A stretch of DNA of 64,000 bases from Ignavibacteriota bacterium (lineage in GTDB: Bacteria; Bacteroidota; Ignavibacteria; Tepidaquicellales; Tepidaquicellaceae), in assembly GCA_026390735.1 (NCBI GenBank), contig JAPLFJ010000034.1, forward strand, positions 1 through 64,000. The letters are read 5' to 3'. The number at the start of each line of letters is the position of its first letter. Positions within the stretch are counted from its first letter, which is position 1. The notes beneath the pieces were generated by a model. That model was not told the DNA's origin, searched no databases, and saw only the letters and a list, made by a program, of their open reading frames with translations. Below are positions 25,924 to 35,213 of the stretch, piece after piece. Position numbers and translations under genes: made by a program.

Positions 25924-28035
25924 TTATTTCTGATCTTCTGCTCTCTTCTTTTCGTAGTCGCCAATGATTTTTGTTTCGACTTCTTTAGGAACGTCCTCGT
26001 AGTGTGAGAACTTTCTTGTGTAAGTTCCGCGTCCCTGCGTGAATGAACGAAGTTTAGAAGAATAACCGCCCATTTCCGAAAGAGGAATATTACACTTGAT
26101 AACCTGAAGTCTTCCTTCAGATTCCATACCAAGAATTTTACCTCTGCGTGAAGAAACGTCGCCAGATACGGCACCCATGAATTCTTCAGGAAAGTAAATT
26201 TCGACTTCGTATACAGGTTCGAGAATTACAGGACTTGCATCCTTGAAACCTTTACGGAATGCCTGTGATGCAGCGAGTTTGAATGAAAGTTCGTCTGAAT
26301 CAACGTTATGGTATGAACCGAATGTTAACGATGCTCTAATGTCTATAACTTTGCATCCGATTAAAACACCTGACTGCATAGTTTCGATGATACCTTTTTC
26401 AACTGCAGGAATGAATCTTCCGGGAACGACACCGCCGACGATACCGTTTACAAACTCAAAGCCTTCACCTCTTGTGCGCGGTTCCAGACTGATAACGACG
26501 TGTCCATACTGGCCTCTGCCACCTGTTTGTTTCTTATGCTTGAATTCTATTTCGCTTACTTTCTTTCGGATAGTTTCCTTGTAAGGAATTTTCGGTTCGG
26601 AAAGAACAACTTCCAGACCGTATTTATTCTTCATCCTGTTGATGATTGTGTTGATGTGAATTTCTCCCTGACCGTGGATAATAGTCTGACTGATTTCAGG
26701 GTCGTAATTCATTATGAATGTAGGGTCTTCTTCGTGGAACGAATGTAGTGCTGTTCCGAGTTTATCTTCCTCGCCTTTTCTTGAAGGAGCAATTGCCATA
26801 CTCATATTAGGAGTCGGGAATTTTATCGGTTCAAGAACTACAGGATATGATTTCGAACAAAGAGTATTATTTGTGTGTGAATCTTTTAATTTAACTACGC
26901 CTGCAAAGTCACCCGTAATAACTTCGGGAAGTTCTTTTCTGTCCTTGCCGTTCATTGTGTATGTCTGTGCAAGACGCTCGGATTTGCCTGTTGCTTCGTT
27001 TATTAAGTCCATACCTGGATTGACTTTACCCGAATAAACCCTGAAGAACGAAAGTTCACCGATATTCTTTTCAGAGATTGTCTTGAATATAAATATTACA
27101 GGATCGCCTGTCGGGTCAGGATTAACGACAACTACTTCATCACTGTGCGGTCTGTGTCCTTTTTCAGGATGTCTGTCCATTGGTGATTCAGTATAATCGG
27201 CAATAAAGTCCATCAAAGGTTTTATACCGACGTTTGTCGAAGCCGAAATACAGAATACAGGGAAGAGTTGTCTTTCTTTCATACCGAGTCTCAGACCTGC
27301 GGCAATTTCATCTTCTGTCAAGGAACCTGTTTCGAAGAACTTTTCCATAAGTGCATCGTCTTCTGATGCAACTGCTTCGATAAGTTTCTGATGGTATTCA
27401 TCAGCTTTATCTTTTAAGTTTGCAGGAATATCTTCTATAGTATAATCACCTTTACCGTCTGTCGAGAACTTGTACAACTTCATCTTAATAACATCAACTA
27501 CCTGATTAAATCCGATACCATGGTTTACAGGGAACATTGCGACTGCTACCTGTGCACCAAAACTCACAACCAACTGTTCAACTGTTCCTTCGAAAGTTGC
27601 GTTTTCAGTATCGAGTTTATTGATTACAAATGCTATGTTGTTATTGTATTCTTTAGTATGTTTAAAGCAAGCTTCAGTTCCTACTTCAATCCCTTTGAAA
27701 GAATCAACCACCATCAATGCTGTTTCGGTAACTCTTAACGATGATTTAACTTCACCGACGAAGTCCATGAATCCTGGAGTGTCGATAATGTTAAACTTAA
27801 TCTTGTCACCGTTTGCATTTTTCCAGAAACAGTTTAAGAGTGAGGAATTGATAGACATCTGTTTTTCAATCTCATCTTTGTGGTAATCGCTTACGGTGTT
27901 TCCTTCTTCAATTTTTCCGAATCTGTTTGTAACACCTGCCGAGTGTAAAATACCTTCTGCCAAAATGGTCTTACCGCATCCGCCGTGACCGATGATAGTG
28001 ATATTTCTAATTTGTTCCGATTTATAATCAGGCAT
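25924..28035 (-). CDS. EF-G paralogue (translational GTPase)
   Basis: A 703-residue GTPase with the full EF-G domain order. G1 is GHGGCGKT near residues 15-22 (instead of the usual AHIDAGKT), G3 is DTPGF and G4 is NKLD. Domains II-V end with the fold seen in PVYEVEIYFPEEFMGAVSGDVSSRRGKILGM. The altered G1 and short insert identify the EF-G-2/fusA2-type paralogue, not the main elongation factor. Such paralogues act in ribosome recycling or under stress; which applies here is unknown. It is a single gene with its own terminator. Confidence 0.85.
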   Translation of the reverse strand: MPDYKSEQIRNITIIGHGGCGKTILAEGILHSAGVTNRFGKIEEGNTVSDYHKDEIEKQMSINSSLLNCFWKNANGDKIKFNIIDTPGFMDFVGEVKSSLRVTETALMVVDSFKGIEVGTEACFKHTKEYNNNIAFVINKLDTENATFEGTVEQLVVSFGAQVAVAMFPVNHGIGFNQVVDVIKMKLYKFSTDGKGDYTIEDIPANLKDKADEYHQKLIEAVASEDDALMEKFFETGSLTEDEIAAGLRLGMKERQLFPVFCISASTNVGIKPLMDFIADYTESPMDRHPEKGHRPHSDEVVVVNPDPTGDPVIFIFKTISEKNIGELSFFRVYSGKVNPGMDLINEATGKSERLAQTYTMNGKDRKELPEVITGDFAGVVKLKDSHTNNTLCSKSYPVVLEPIKFPTPNMSMAIAPSRKGEEDKLGTALHSFHEEDPTFIMNYDPEISQTIIHGQGEIHINTIINRMKNKYGLEVVLSEPKIPYKETIRKKVSEIEFKHKKQTGGRGQYGHVVISLEPRTRGEGFEFVNGIVGGVVPGRFIPAVEKGIIETMQSGVLIGCKVIDIRASLTFGSYHNVDSDELSFKLAASQAFRKGFKDASPVILEPVYEVEIYFPEEFMGAVSGDVSSRRGKILGMESEGRLQVIKCNIPLSEMGGYSSKLRSFTQGRGTYTRKFSHYEDVPKEVETKIIGDYEKKRAEDQK

Positions 28036-28185
28036 AAGACTTAGCTCCTTGCTTGCTTATTTTTTAAAGTTATTTAAAAATTCTTAAAAAGATATAAACA
28101 ATTAAAATAATAATTGGAATATTGATATTAAAGACTCTTTTTAATATCATTCGTTATTCGTAAATTTGTATAAACTTACAAAAAG

Positions 28186-29715
28186 ATGAAAAAGTCATTA
28201 TTTATAGCATTATTCGTATTTATTCCTTTACAGGTATTCTCGCAAATCACTTTGCAGGGAAAAAGTATTGACAAATATGTTGAGGAAGCAATGCTCAGAT
28301 GGAAAATTCCCGGAATGTCTGTTGCAGTAATTGAAGACGGTAAAGTTACTTTTATGAAGGGGTATGGAGTAAAGGAACTTGGTAAATCAGATAAAGTGGA
28401 TGAGAATACTTTATTTGCAGTTGCATCGAACAGCAAAGCGTTTACAGGTTTATCGGTTGCGATGCTCGAAAGCGAAGGGCTGCTGAATCTTAACGATAAA
28501 GTTAGCAAGTATATTCCTGAGATAAAATTTTACGACGCAAATACAACCGAACTTCTTACTATAAAAGATGTGATGACTCATCGCGTAGGGCTGGGTACGT
28601 TTCAGGGAGACTTTATAACCTGGGGAACGAACTTCTCAGCGATGGAACTGATTGATAAGCTTCAGTACGTAAAACCTGTTTACGGATTCAGGAGCGGATA
28701 CGGATATTTTAATTCAGGGTATACAATTGCGGGAGAAATAATAAAAAGAGTTTCAGGAAAAGAATGGGGTGCATACGTAAAGGAAAATATTCTTGACCAG
28801 CTTAATATGAACAGAACACTTACGAGCGTGTCACAACTGAATGGCGTGGAGAATGTAGCAACACCTCACACGTTTAACTATGATTATAAAATGGTTCCTA
28901 TTCCGTGGCGCAATGTTGACAACCTTGCACCTGCGGGAGGGATGATTTCATCAGTGAAGGATATGGCGAATTGGGTAACGATGCAGATAAATATGGGTGA
29001 ATTCGAGAGCAGGCATGTATTTTCGAAAAAAGTAATACTGAACACACATACTCCATACAACTTAATACCATCGCCGTCGCACGGAATGGACAGGCCCACG
29101 AACAGGCACTTCAACACATACGGTTTGGGCTGGGGAATCGGTGATTATAAGAATGAACTTTATATAGAACATTCAGGCGGATACGATGGAATGTTATCAA
29201 GAACGGCTTTTCTTCCAGACAGGAAATTCGGGCTTGTGATACTAACGAATAACGACCAGAACAATGTAATCACAACACTGATGTATCAGTTGTTTGATTA
29301 TGCACTTAACAAGGATGCGTTTAACTGGGACAGTTTAGCATACGTTAACAGTACAAAGGACGGAAAATCGTACGATGAGATAGAATGGAATGAGATACGT
29401 GACAAGAAAGACCCTGAACTTAAACCGGGATTCCAGATGAGTGACTTACAAGGCACGTATTTTAACGAACAGGCAGGGACTTTAGTAATTTTGAAAACTG
29501 AAAGTGAATTAACTTTTAAACTTTCTTCTAGACCTGAAACAGGCGGAGTTTTCAGACACTGGAGAAACGATACATTGATTTGCAAGTTTAATGACTTAGT
29601 TATCGGAAGATGTCTTGCACCGGTGAATACTGAGAATGGGAAGATTAAGAGTTTAAAGATTAAGGCGGCAGATTTTGTTGACCCGCTTTATTATGAGTTT
29701 TACAGGAAAGATTAA
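28186..29715 (+). CDS. Beta-lactamase-family serine hydrolase, exported
   Basis: A 509-residue protein with a signal peptide ending FSQ and a class C beta-lactamase/esterase domain. The SxxK motif is SNSK (about 82-85), the YxN motif is YFN (about 174), and the HxG-like motif is HSGGYDG (about 329). A C-terminal domain (about 400-509) matches the DUF3471-like tail of such hydrolases (LQGTYFNEQAGTLVILK). The family hydrolyses peptides, D-amino-acid peptides or esters; true beta-lactam resistance is not implied. It is a lone gene with a strongly repetitive region after it. Confidence 0.88.
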   Translation: MKKSLFIALFVFIPLQVFSQITLQGKSIDKYVEEAMLRWKIPGMSVAVIEDGKVTFMKGYGVKELGKSDKVDENTLFAVASNSKAFTGLSVAMLESEGLLNLNDKVSKYIPEIKFYDANTTELLTIKDVMTHRVGLGTFQGDFITWGTNFSAMELIDKLQYVKPVYGFRSGYGYFNSGYTIAGEIIKRVSGKEWGAYVKENILDQLNMNRTLTSVSQLNGVENVATPHTFNYDYKMVPIPWRNVDNLAPAGGMISSVKDMANWVTMQINMGEFESRHVFSKKVILNTHTPYNLIPSPSHGMDRPTNRHFNTYGLGWGIGDYKNELYIEHSGGYDGMLSRTAFLPDRKFGLVILTNNDQNNVITTLMYQLFDYALNKDAFNWDSLAYVNSTKDGKSYDEIEWNEIRDKKDPELKPGFQMSDLQGTYFNEQAGTLVILKTESELTFKLSSRPETGGVFRHWRNDTLICKFNDLVIGRCLAPVNTENGKIKSLKIKAADFVDPLYYEFYRKD

Positions 29716-30233
29716 GAAGAGATAAGAGAGAGAATAGAACGCGGATTAACACGGATTGAACGGATTTACGCGGATTGTTTTTCAGGGAAAGAGATAAGAA
29801 CAGCACACTGAAAAAGAATGGAAGAGACTTATTACCACTGATTATTTTTTAGGGTTAAAGATGAGAAAGAGAATAGAACGCGGATTAACACGGATTGAAC
29901 GGATTTACACGGATTGTTTTTCAGGGAAAGAGATAAGAACAGCACACTGATAGAGAATGCAAGAGACTTATTGCCACTGATTATTTTTTAGGGTTAAAGA
30001 TGAGAAAGAGAATAGAACGCAGATTTACACGGATTGTTTTTCAGGGAAAGAGATAAGAACAGCACACTGAAAAAGAATGGAAGAGACTGATTGTCACTGA
30101 TTGAGAGAAGGAATGGTCGGAGTAGAGATGACCCAGAGGGTACCCCCTGCTAAGAGCATGCAGGAATGACAAAATGGGAAAAGATTAAACGATAATAGAA
30201 ATAAATTGTTAGGAATAATATAAAATATCAGAT
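29716..30233. repeat. 139-bp tandem repeat array and spacer
   Basis: Three copies of a 139-bp unit start at 29736, 29875 and 30014, recognised by AGAACGCGGATTAACACGG (the third shortened near its start). Each carries ACGGATT-rich blocks, GATAAGAACAGCACACTGA and ATTATTTTTTAGGGTTAAAG. Blocks of the same vocabulary recur near 32770, 39670, 58100 and 60360. The right end has a GAATGACAAAATGGG motif like other palindromic repeats. No gene is seen. Confidence 0.8.
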
Positions 30234-30782
30234 ATGCCGGATCAATTGCCAATAACAACATACGGAATGGAGATACTTCGGAAAGAAGTGAAACCAATAA
30301 AAGAAGTTGACACAAAGTTAATAAAACTTGTGCAGGACATGTATTATACTATGGATAATGCTGAAGGTGTGGGACTTGCTGCGCCTCAGGTGAATAAGAA
30401 TATTTCGCTATGTATAGTTGATATTTCCTGTATAGACGAACATAAGCACGTAAAGCCATTAACTTTAATCAATCCTGTTATAGTTGATAAACACGGTGAA
30501 GTTGTACTGGAAGAAGGATGTCTGAGTATACCTGAAGTAAGAGGCAAGGTAACAAGACCTGAGAAGATATTCCTGAAGTACAATGATTTCGACATGAATG
30601 AAGTGACTCTGGAAGCAGAAGGATTTTTTGCCCGTGTGATTCAGCACGAAATTGACCATCTGCACGGCAAACTGTTTGTTGATTACCTCGATGAAGACGA
30701 ACTGAAGAAAGTTAAGAGCATGCTGAACAAAATTAAGAAGTATAAAGTACAGACAGACTACCTTTTATTCAGTGACAAATAA
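30234..30782 (+). CDS. def: Peptide deformylase
   Basis: A 182-residue metalloenzyme that removes the formyl group from nascent N-terminal methionine. All three motifs are present: GVGLAAPQ (about 43-50), EEGCLSIPE (about 92-100) and QHEIDHLHG (about 136-144), which supply the Cys and two His that bind Fe2+. It is the first gene of a pair with fmt, 12 bp apart. Together they form the formyl-Met cycle, a common pairing. Confidence 0.97.
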   Translation: MPDQLPITTYGMEILRKEVKPIKEVDTKLIKLVQDMYYTMDNAEGVGLAAPQVNKNISLCIVDISCIDEHKHVKPLTLINPVIVDKHGEVVLEEGCLSIPEVRGKVTRPEKIFLKYNDFDMNEVTLEAEGFFARVIQHEIDHLHGKLFVDYLDEDELKKVKSMLNKIKKYKVQTDYLLFSDK

Positions 30783-30794
30783 ATAAATACGAAA

Positions 30795-31718
30795 ATGAGA
30801 ATAGTATTAATGGGTTCACCGGACTTTGGGATTCCTTCGTTCAAAGCGATACTGGAATCGGGTTATGATGTACCTGCAGTAGTTACTGTTCCTGATAAAC
30901 AAAAAGGCAGAGGACTGAAAGTTCAGCAATCCGACGTTAAGAAATTTGCTTTAGAAAATAAAATAGAAGTTTTACAACCTGAAAGTTTAAAAGAAACATC
31001 ATTCATCGAGTCCTTAAAATCACTTAACCCTGACTTATTCATAATCATAGCATTCAGAATATTACCTCCTGAAATATTTAAGATACCAAGACTCGGCTCA
31101 ATAAACCTTCACGCATCACTGCTACCAAAATACAGAGGTGCAGCACCAATCAACTGGGCAATCATAAATGGAGAAAGAGTTTCGGGTATAACAACATTCT
31201 TTCTTGATGACAAAGTTGATACAGGAAACATAATATTACAGAAAGTAATCCCGATAGATTTAAACAATACCTTCGGAGAAGTATATTACAGAATGTCAGA
31301 AGCGGGCTCCCCTCTTCTGATAGAAACCATAGAAAAGATTAAGGAAGGGAATGTAAACCTTCTTAATCAGGACAACTCACAGGCAACAAAAGCACCAAAG
31401 ATATTCCGAAAGGACTGTCTGATAAACTGGAACGACAATGCTGTTAATGTACATAATTTCATTCGCGGGCTTTCTCCTGTCCCTGCGGCATACACAACAC
31501 ATAGTGGTAAAATGTATAAGATATTAAAATCAGTATTAACTGAACAGATATCTTCGGAAACGGGGAAATTGCTTGTTGAAGGTAAGAAACTATTGGTCGG
31601 TACATCCGACTTCGACGTCGAGATCCTTCATTTACAACCCGAAGGGAAGAAACCGATGCAGGCATCAGACTTCATCAACGGGATGAATAAATCTGAAACC
31701 ATAATCTTTGGCACATAG
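30795..31718 (+). CDS. fmt: Methionyl-tRNA formyltransferase
   Basis: A 307-residue enzyme that formylates initiator Met-tRNA from 10-formyl-THF. It starts VLMGSPDFGIPSF and has INLHASLLPKYRGAAPINWAI (about 102-120), including the catalytic Asn-His, with DDKVDTGNII following. A C-terminal tRNA-binding domain (about 205-300) is intact. It lies directly after def and is probably co-transcribed with it. Confidence 0.97.
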   Translation: MRIVLMGSPDFGIPSFKAILESGYDVPAVVTVPDKQKGRGLKVQQSDVKKFALENKIEVLQPESLKETSFIESLKSLNPDLFIIIAFRILPPEIFKIPRLGSINLHASLLPKYRGAAPINWAIINGERVSGITTFFLDDKVDTGNIILQKVIPIDLNNTFGEVYYRMSEAGSPLLIETIEKIKEGNVNLLNQDNSQATKAPKIFRKDCLINWNDNAVNVHNFIRGLSPVPAAYTTHSGKMYKILKSVLTEQISSETGKLLVEGKKLLVGTSDFDVEILHLQPEGKKPMQASDFINGMNKSETIIFGT

Positions 31719-31727
31719 TTATTTATG

Positions 31728-31753
31728 CGTTCCCACGCTGGAGCATGGGAACG
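31728..31753. repeat. GTTCCCACGC palindromic repeat after fmt
   Basis: GTTCCCACGCT and AGCATGGGAAC pair almost perfectly around a short loop. The core resembles a widely dispersed bacterial repeat, and here it may also terminate the def-fmt transcript, although no T run follows. Confidence 0.55.
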
Positions 31754-31889
31754 AGAGATAAGAATAACAGTAAAGAGTTACGATTATGAACTCCTTACAA
31801 AATTCAGCATATCAAATATTAACATTTCTTTTTATATTAAGTATATATCATCGTAATATTATTTTTTAATTTACTTAAATTATTAAATT

Positions 31890-32750
31890 ATGCCGAACGA
31901 AATCTCTAAAGAATTAATCAGACAGATAGATATTATTTCCATGGTGCTCGATAAATCAGGTCACTACTCAGAGGATGAAATAGCAGATCTATTCTCCGAA
32001 AGCCTTCCAACAGTCAGAAGAGATTTTGCCAAAATCCGGGAGATGGGTATTGCGCTGCATTCAACAAAGAGATGTTTGTTCATTGAACAGAAAATCCCCA
32101 CTAAACTTTTAAACAAACTCATCAACACATACCTTGCCTTAAACGATACAGAAGCAATCAAGAACCTTCAGGGAATAAGCAAAATATTCAAAGACCACAC
32201 GTTAAGTTACTTTGTACAGATTGTAAAATCTATTAATCAGAAGACGATAATAGAATTTGATTATGAAAAGGACAGTTACGGAACGTTTGTGCAAAGAAGA
32301 GTAACTCCGATAGGGTTCTTCAAAACAAACAGGTCATTTATTTTTGTGGGACTGGAAGATGAGGACCTTGATAAAGTAAGGTTTTACCTTATAGAAAAAA
32401 TTCGCGATATAAAGTTTACAAACCGGAAGACGAAAATAAGAACTCTGCCGACTATGTACGAATTCCTGAAAGACTCGTGGGGGATTTATCAGGCGGGTGA
32501 AGTTGTAAACGTAGTGCTTCTATTCGACAAGAAATGCACTCACATTAAAAACCGCATATTCATAAACAATCAGGAGATTGAAGAAACGGACGAAGGAATA
32601 TATTTTAAAGCAAAGCTGAAAGTCTCAAATGAATTTATATCGTGGGTACTCGGCTGGGGAAAGAAGTGCAGGGTGGTGGAACCTGTTTCATTGAAGAATG
32701 ATGTGAAAAGAATAGCAGCTGAGATACTGGAGAATTATAAGGGGAAATAA
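31890..32750 (+). CDS. WYL-domain transcriptional regulator (first copy)
   Basis: A 286-residue regulator. The N-terminal winged helix-turn-helix (about 1-65) includes SEDEIADLFSESLPTVRRDF. The WYL domain spans about 105-200: IIEFDYEKDSYGTFVQRRVTPIGFF and FVGLEDEDLDKVRFYLIEKI. A WCX-like C-terminal part follows. WYL domains sense small molecules or nucleic acids. The upstream 170 bases contain no copy of the GGGACA-N5-TGTCCC operator seen near the second WYL gene (46475-47464), so the two control different targets. Confidence 0.85.
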   Translation: MPNEISKELIRQIDIISMVLDKSGHYSEDEIADLFSESLPTVRRDFAKIREMGIALHSTKRCLFIEQKIPTKLLNKLINTYLALNDTEAIKNLQGISKIFKDHTLSYFVQIVKSINQKTIIEFDYEKDSYGTFVQRRVTPIGFFKTNRSFIFVGLEDEDLDKVRFYLIEKIRDIKFTNRKTKIRTLPTMYEFLKDSWGIYQAGEVVNVVLLFDKKCTHIKNRIFINNQEIEETDEGIYFKAKLKVSNEFISWVLGWGKKCRVVEPVSLKNDVKRIAAEILENYKGK

Positions 32751-32814
32751 GAATCGCACAACATTTAGATGATTAGGACTGATTTACACTGATTAAGAAA
32801 TTTTATGAGTCGAG

Positions 32815-32839
32815 ATCCCCGCCAAAAACGAACGGGGAT
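32815..32839. repeat. ATCCCCG hairpin element
   Basis: ATCCCCG and CGGGGAT flank an 11-nt A-rich loop, followed by GACAA, as in the dispersed GGGAATGACAA repeats elsewhere in the window. The spacer also holds ACTGATTTACACTGATTAAG, a word of the dispersed family. It may terminate either flanking gene. Confidence 0.5.
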
Positions 32840-32881
32840 GACAATATGAGCAGTCTGACTTTTTAATGTTAATGACACTCT

Positions 32882-33667
32882 TTATTTGCTCTTCATTTTA
32901 ATATCTATGATGACTGACCTGTATGGCTCATCGGGTTTAGGCGTTTCCACTTTGGGAACTGCTACTATCTTTTCACTCTCCCCTTTCAGGTATTCGCTTA
33001 CACTTTGAACCCAGACAAGTTTACCCTTTTTATTTTTGGCAATAATTCCGGGGAAGGCGAGCACTTTTTGAAAGTCATTCATAATTTGAAAGAAGCCCTT
33101 CTCAACTTTGAAATCGAAATGATTCAATTGGTTTGGCAACGAAACAAAGTCTCTTGATTCTTCTTCGAGCAGGATTAGAACTTCTTTACGCTCGGAATTT
33201 TCGTCGACGGGAGTATGCATATAGATAAAAGCAATAAAATAGTAAGGCAGTATTAGATTTTCAGTTATTACATCTTTAGGGTCAAATTCATATGAGAAAG
33301 AATTCTCGTCAATATGAAAATTCCAGAAGTCAAAGGAGAGATTATCAGGCAGAATCTGAACATCATAACCAATCTTCTCGTTTGAGATGTAAAGGTGATT
33401 GTATTTAAAGATTTTGTGGTACGGATATTTTCCCGGAACCTTTGCGGTATTCCACGCAAGTTTTAGAAGGGGTGATTGCAGAATGAACCTGCAAAAAGCA
33501 ACACGTTTGGAAAACCTGTTTCTACTGCTAATCAGGTTTGGAGATTTTGTTTTCTTATACTTTTTAGGTCTGATAGAAGTATAGTTAGTCCCGCGATTTT
33601 GTTTATATACAACATCACCGATAACTCCGCTTAAAGAACCAAGAATCTGCCTTTTGACGATTGCCAT
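32882..33667 (-). CDS. Hypothetical protein, DUF6266-like N-terminus
   Basis: A 261-residue protein with a very strong ribosome binding site (AGGAGG, 6 nt before the ATG). It begins MAIVKRQILGSLSGVIGDVVYK, a pattern like the GxxGxxSGxxGxxV start of DUF6266-type proteins in Bacteroidota; the match is loose. The middle is beta-rich (YYFIAFIYMHTP, KEVLILLEEESRD) and the tail is basic. There is no signal peptide or membrane segment. Function unknown. It marks the left edge of the accessory island. Confidence 0.6.
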   Translation of the reverse strand: MAIVKRQILGSLSGVIGDVVYKQNRGTNYTSIRPKKYKKTKSPNLISSRNRFSKRVAFCRFILQSPLLKLAWNTAKVPGKYPYHKIFKYNHLYISNEKIGYDVQILPDNLSFDFWNFHIDENSFSYEFDPKDVITENLILPYYFIAFIYMHTPVDENSERKEVLILLEEESRDFVSLPNQLNHFDFKVEKGFFQIMNDFQKVLAFPGIIAKNKKGKLVWVQSVSEYLKGESEKIVAVPKVETPKPDEPYRSVIIDIKMKSK

Positions 33668-33709
33668 AATTTATCCTCCTGAATAAATAAAATTCAATAA
33701 GCCTCTACC

Positions 33710-33729
33710 CTCAAATACGTTGATTTGAG
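33710..33729. promoter_or_regulatory. Inverted repeat upstream of hypothetical gene
   Basis: CTCAAAT and ATTTGAG with a 6-bp spacer, about 45 bp before the start of the minus-strand gene at 33667. It could be an operator. Confidence 0.35.
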
Positions 33730-34155
33730 CAAGTTTTGAGGCAAGTATGAGTAAGGTAACAGAAAGAATGCTGTTTTTCAAGTGGATTAGTTGTGGGTTA
33801 GTGGTGGATTAGTAGTGTATTGGGTCAACGTAAGAAGCTGTAATAACAGCAGTTGAGTGTTTTCATTCCCTCATAATGAAAACTGATGATTATGGAATCA
33901 CCTGATATGTATAATTGATTATACATTGTAATTGTTAAACATCAGAACAGTGAAAAAGTTCCCTAAAAATGAAATTTAATTTAAGAATTTTGAAAGTGCT
34001 GATTTCTCTTTTTCGAGCGTAGTTAAAGCTACATTGATAAATTATTTTTCCCCTGCTTTCCTCGGCAAACCATCAATAAAACTCATTGCATTTTCTCCCT
34101 TCCCTAGCAGATCTTGGGAAGGAGGGTAAAAGCTTGTTTTGGCTTAATTAGTATT
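33730..34155. other. Non-coding spacer
   Basis: No gene is seen in this 425-bp stretch. It contains GGATTAGT/GGTTAGTGG microrepeats near 33785-33815 and, at 34095-34130, a CTCCCTTCCC...GGGAAGGAGGG hairpin followed by GTAAAAG. That hairpin is the first of four similar hairpins between 34.1 and 36.8 kb. Confidence 0.5.
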
Positions 34156-34332
34156 TCATTTCAAAATTATTTTGTTGTAGCAGTCATCACACCAACCAAG
34201 TTCAGCGTCTTTCATCGGTTTGGTTACATAGTTAATCTTGAATTTTTCCCCACAATGTGGACATGTTTTTGTTACCCAATTTTTTGGGTCTTCATGTTGT
34301 TGTTTTAGCCACTCTTCTTTTACTTGCCCCAT
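34156..34332 (-). CDS. Small zinc-ribbon protein
   Basis: A 58-residue ORF, ATG at 34332-34330 and stop TGA at 34158-34156. It has two CxxC knuckles: CPHC (residues 24-27) and CDDC (48-51), spaced 20 apart, as in small zinc-ribbon proteins. The N terminus is charged and helical (VKEEWLKQQHEDPKNW). It probably binds one Zn2+ and could be an adaptor or nucleic-acid-binding protein. It sits between two hairpin elements and downstream of the HEPN-like gene. Confidence 0.7.
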   Translation of the reverse strand: MGQVKEEWLKQQHEDPKNWVTKTCPHCGEKFKINYVTKPMKDAELGWCDDCYNKIILK

Positions 34333-34414
34333 AATAATAATGTTTTTATTTTAAATACTTATTTCTTTCTACATCCCAAGCTACGCTTAGGGGAAAGAGA
34401 AGAAAATTAATATG

Positions 34415-35032
34415 TCATAATTTAATTTTCAACTCATTTATTAAGTTTTCAATTTTTTTAGAATCAATTCCTAACGTCTTTTCTATGTCATTAAAATACT
34501 CTTTGTTTTGCATCGATTTTAGAATTTCTAAATATATTTCGTCAAATATTTTGAATATTTCATCGAATATGGTTTTTGCCATTTTACACTTAACTAAGGT
34601 CGAATTAACTGAGTTAACCTTCATCAATCTATGCACTGTGATATTTCTCAACTCGTTAAATTCATAACATTTATTTATAAATAATTCTATTTTGGGATTT
34701 AATATTAAACTACTTAATTCTTCAAGCATATTTCTCGTCAATTTTCCATTTGTCTTGCGTTTATTAATTTTATAAGGAAACAAACGCAATTGTACATAAT
34801 AACGAAAACAACTAATTAGTATTTTAATCAGTTCGTCTATTAATTGATGATATATAATCATAGAAGAAATATAGCCTTCAACGGTTTTTGTATTAAACAT
34901 TCTCTCAGCTTCAATTTCTATTTTGTCAAGTTTTTGGGCAAATCCTACATCAGGAAAATTACATCGCTTACTTAAATCATTTAATATTTCTGTTCTAAAT
35001 TCTTCGTTTTTATTTATTGTTTTCAATGGCAT
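34415..35032 (-). CDS. HEPN-like protein
   Basis: A 205-residue all-helical protein. FNELRNITVHRLM contains the R-x4-H pattern (RNITVH) that marks many HEPN ribonucleases and relatives such as the DUF4145/AbiU2-type families. The surrounding helices (YISSMIIYHQLIDELIKILI and EIFKIFDEIYLEIL) suit a HEPN four-helix bundle. HEPN proteins act as RNases in toxin-antitoxin and phage-defence systems, but some are inactive dimer modules. The adjacent DUF262-HNH gene fits a defence setting; the catalytic claim rests only on this motif. Confidence 0.55.
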   Translation of the reverse strand: MPLKTINKNEEFRTEILNDLSKRCNFPDVGFAQKLDKIEIEAERMFNTKTVEGYISSMIIYHQLIDELIKILISCFRYYVQLRLFPYKINKRKTNGKLTRNMLEELSSLILNPKIELFINKCYEFNELRNITVHRLMKVNSVNSTLVKCKMAKTIFDEIFKIFDEIYLEILKSMQNKEYFNDIEKTLGIDSKKIENLINELKIKL

Positions 35033-35213
35033 ATTATTTTGATAACATATTTATATTTTTCTCTCCTTTTCTCACTTCCTAATCAGAACTTTGGAAGTAG
35101 GGTAAAAAGATTAAAGTTTGTAGAATGCAAATAGAGACTATAAATACTCAACCGAGAAGAAAAATACACTGATTAAAAGCCAATTTTTGTGGTTTCTATC
35201 AATTAATATTTTT

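Noticed and set aside
25842-26174. Minus-strand ORF of 110 codons in the EF-G 3' end
   Set aside because: Different frame within the EF-G coding sequence; shadow only.
29716-30233. CRISPR array
   Set aside because: Units are 139 bp and nearly identical throughout, with no alternation of short repeat and unique spacer and no cas genes.
34114-34308. Plus-strand ORF of 64 codons
   Set aside because: It overlaps the better-supported minus-strand zinc-ribbon gene and has no family-like sequence.
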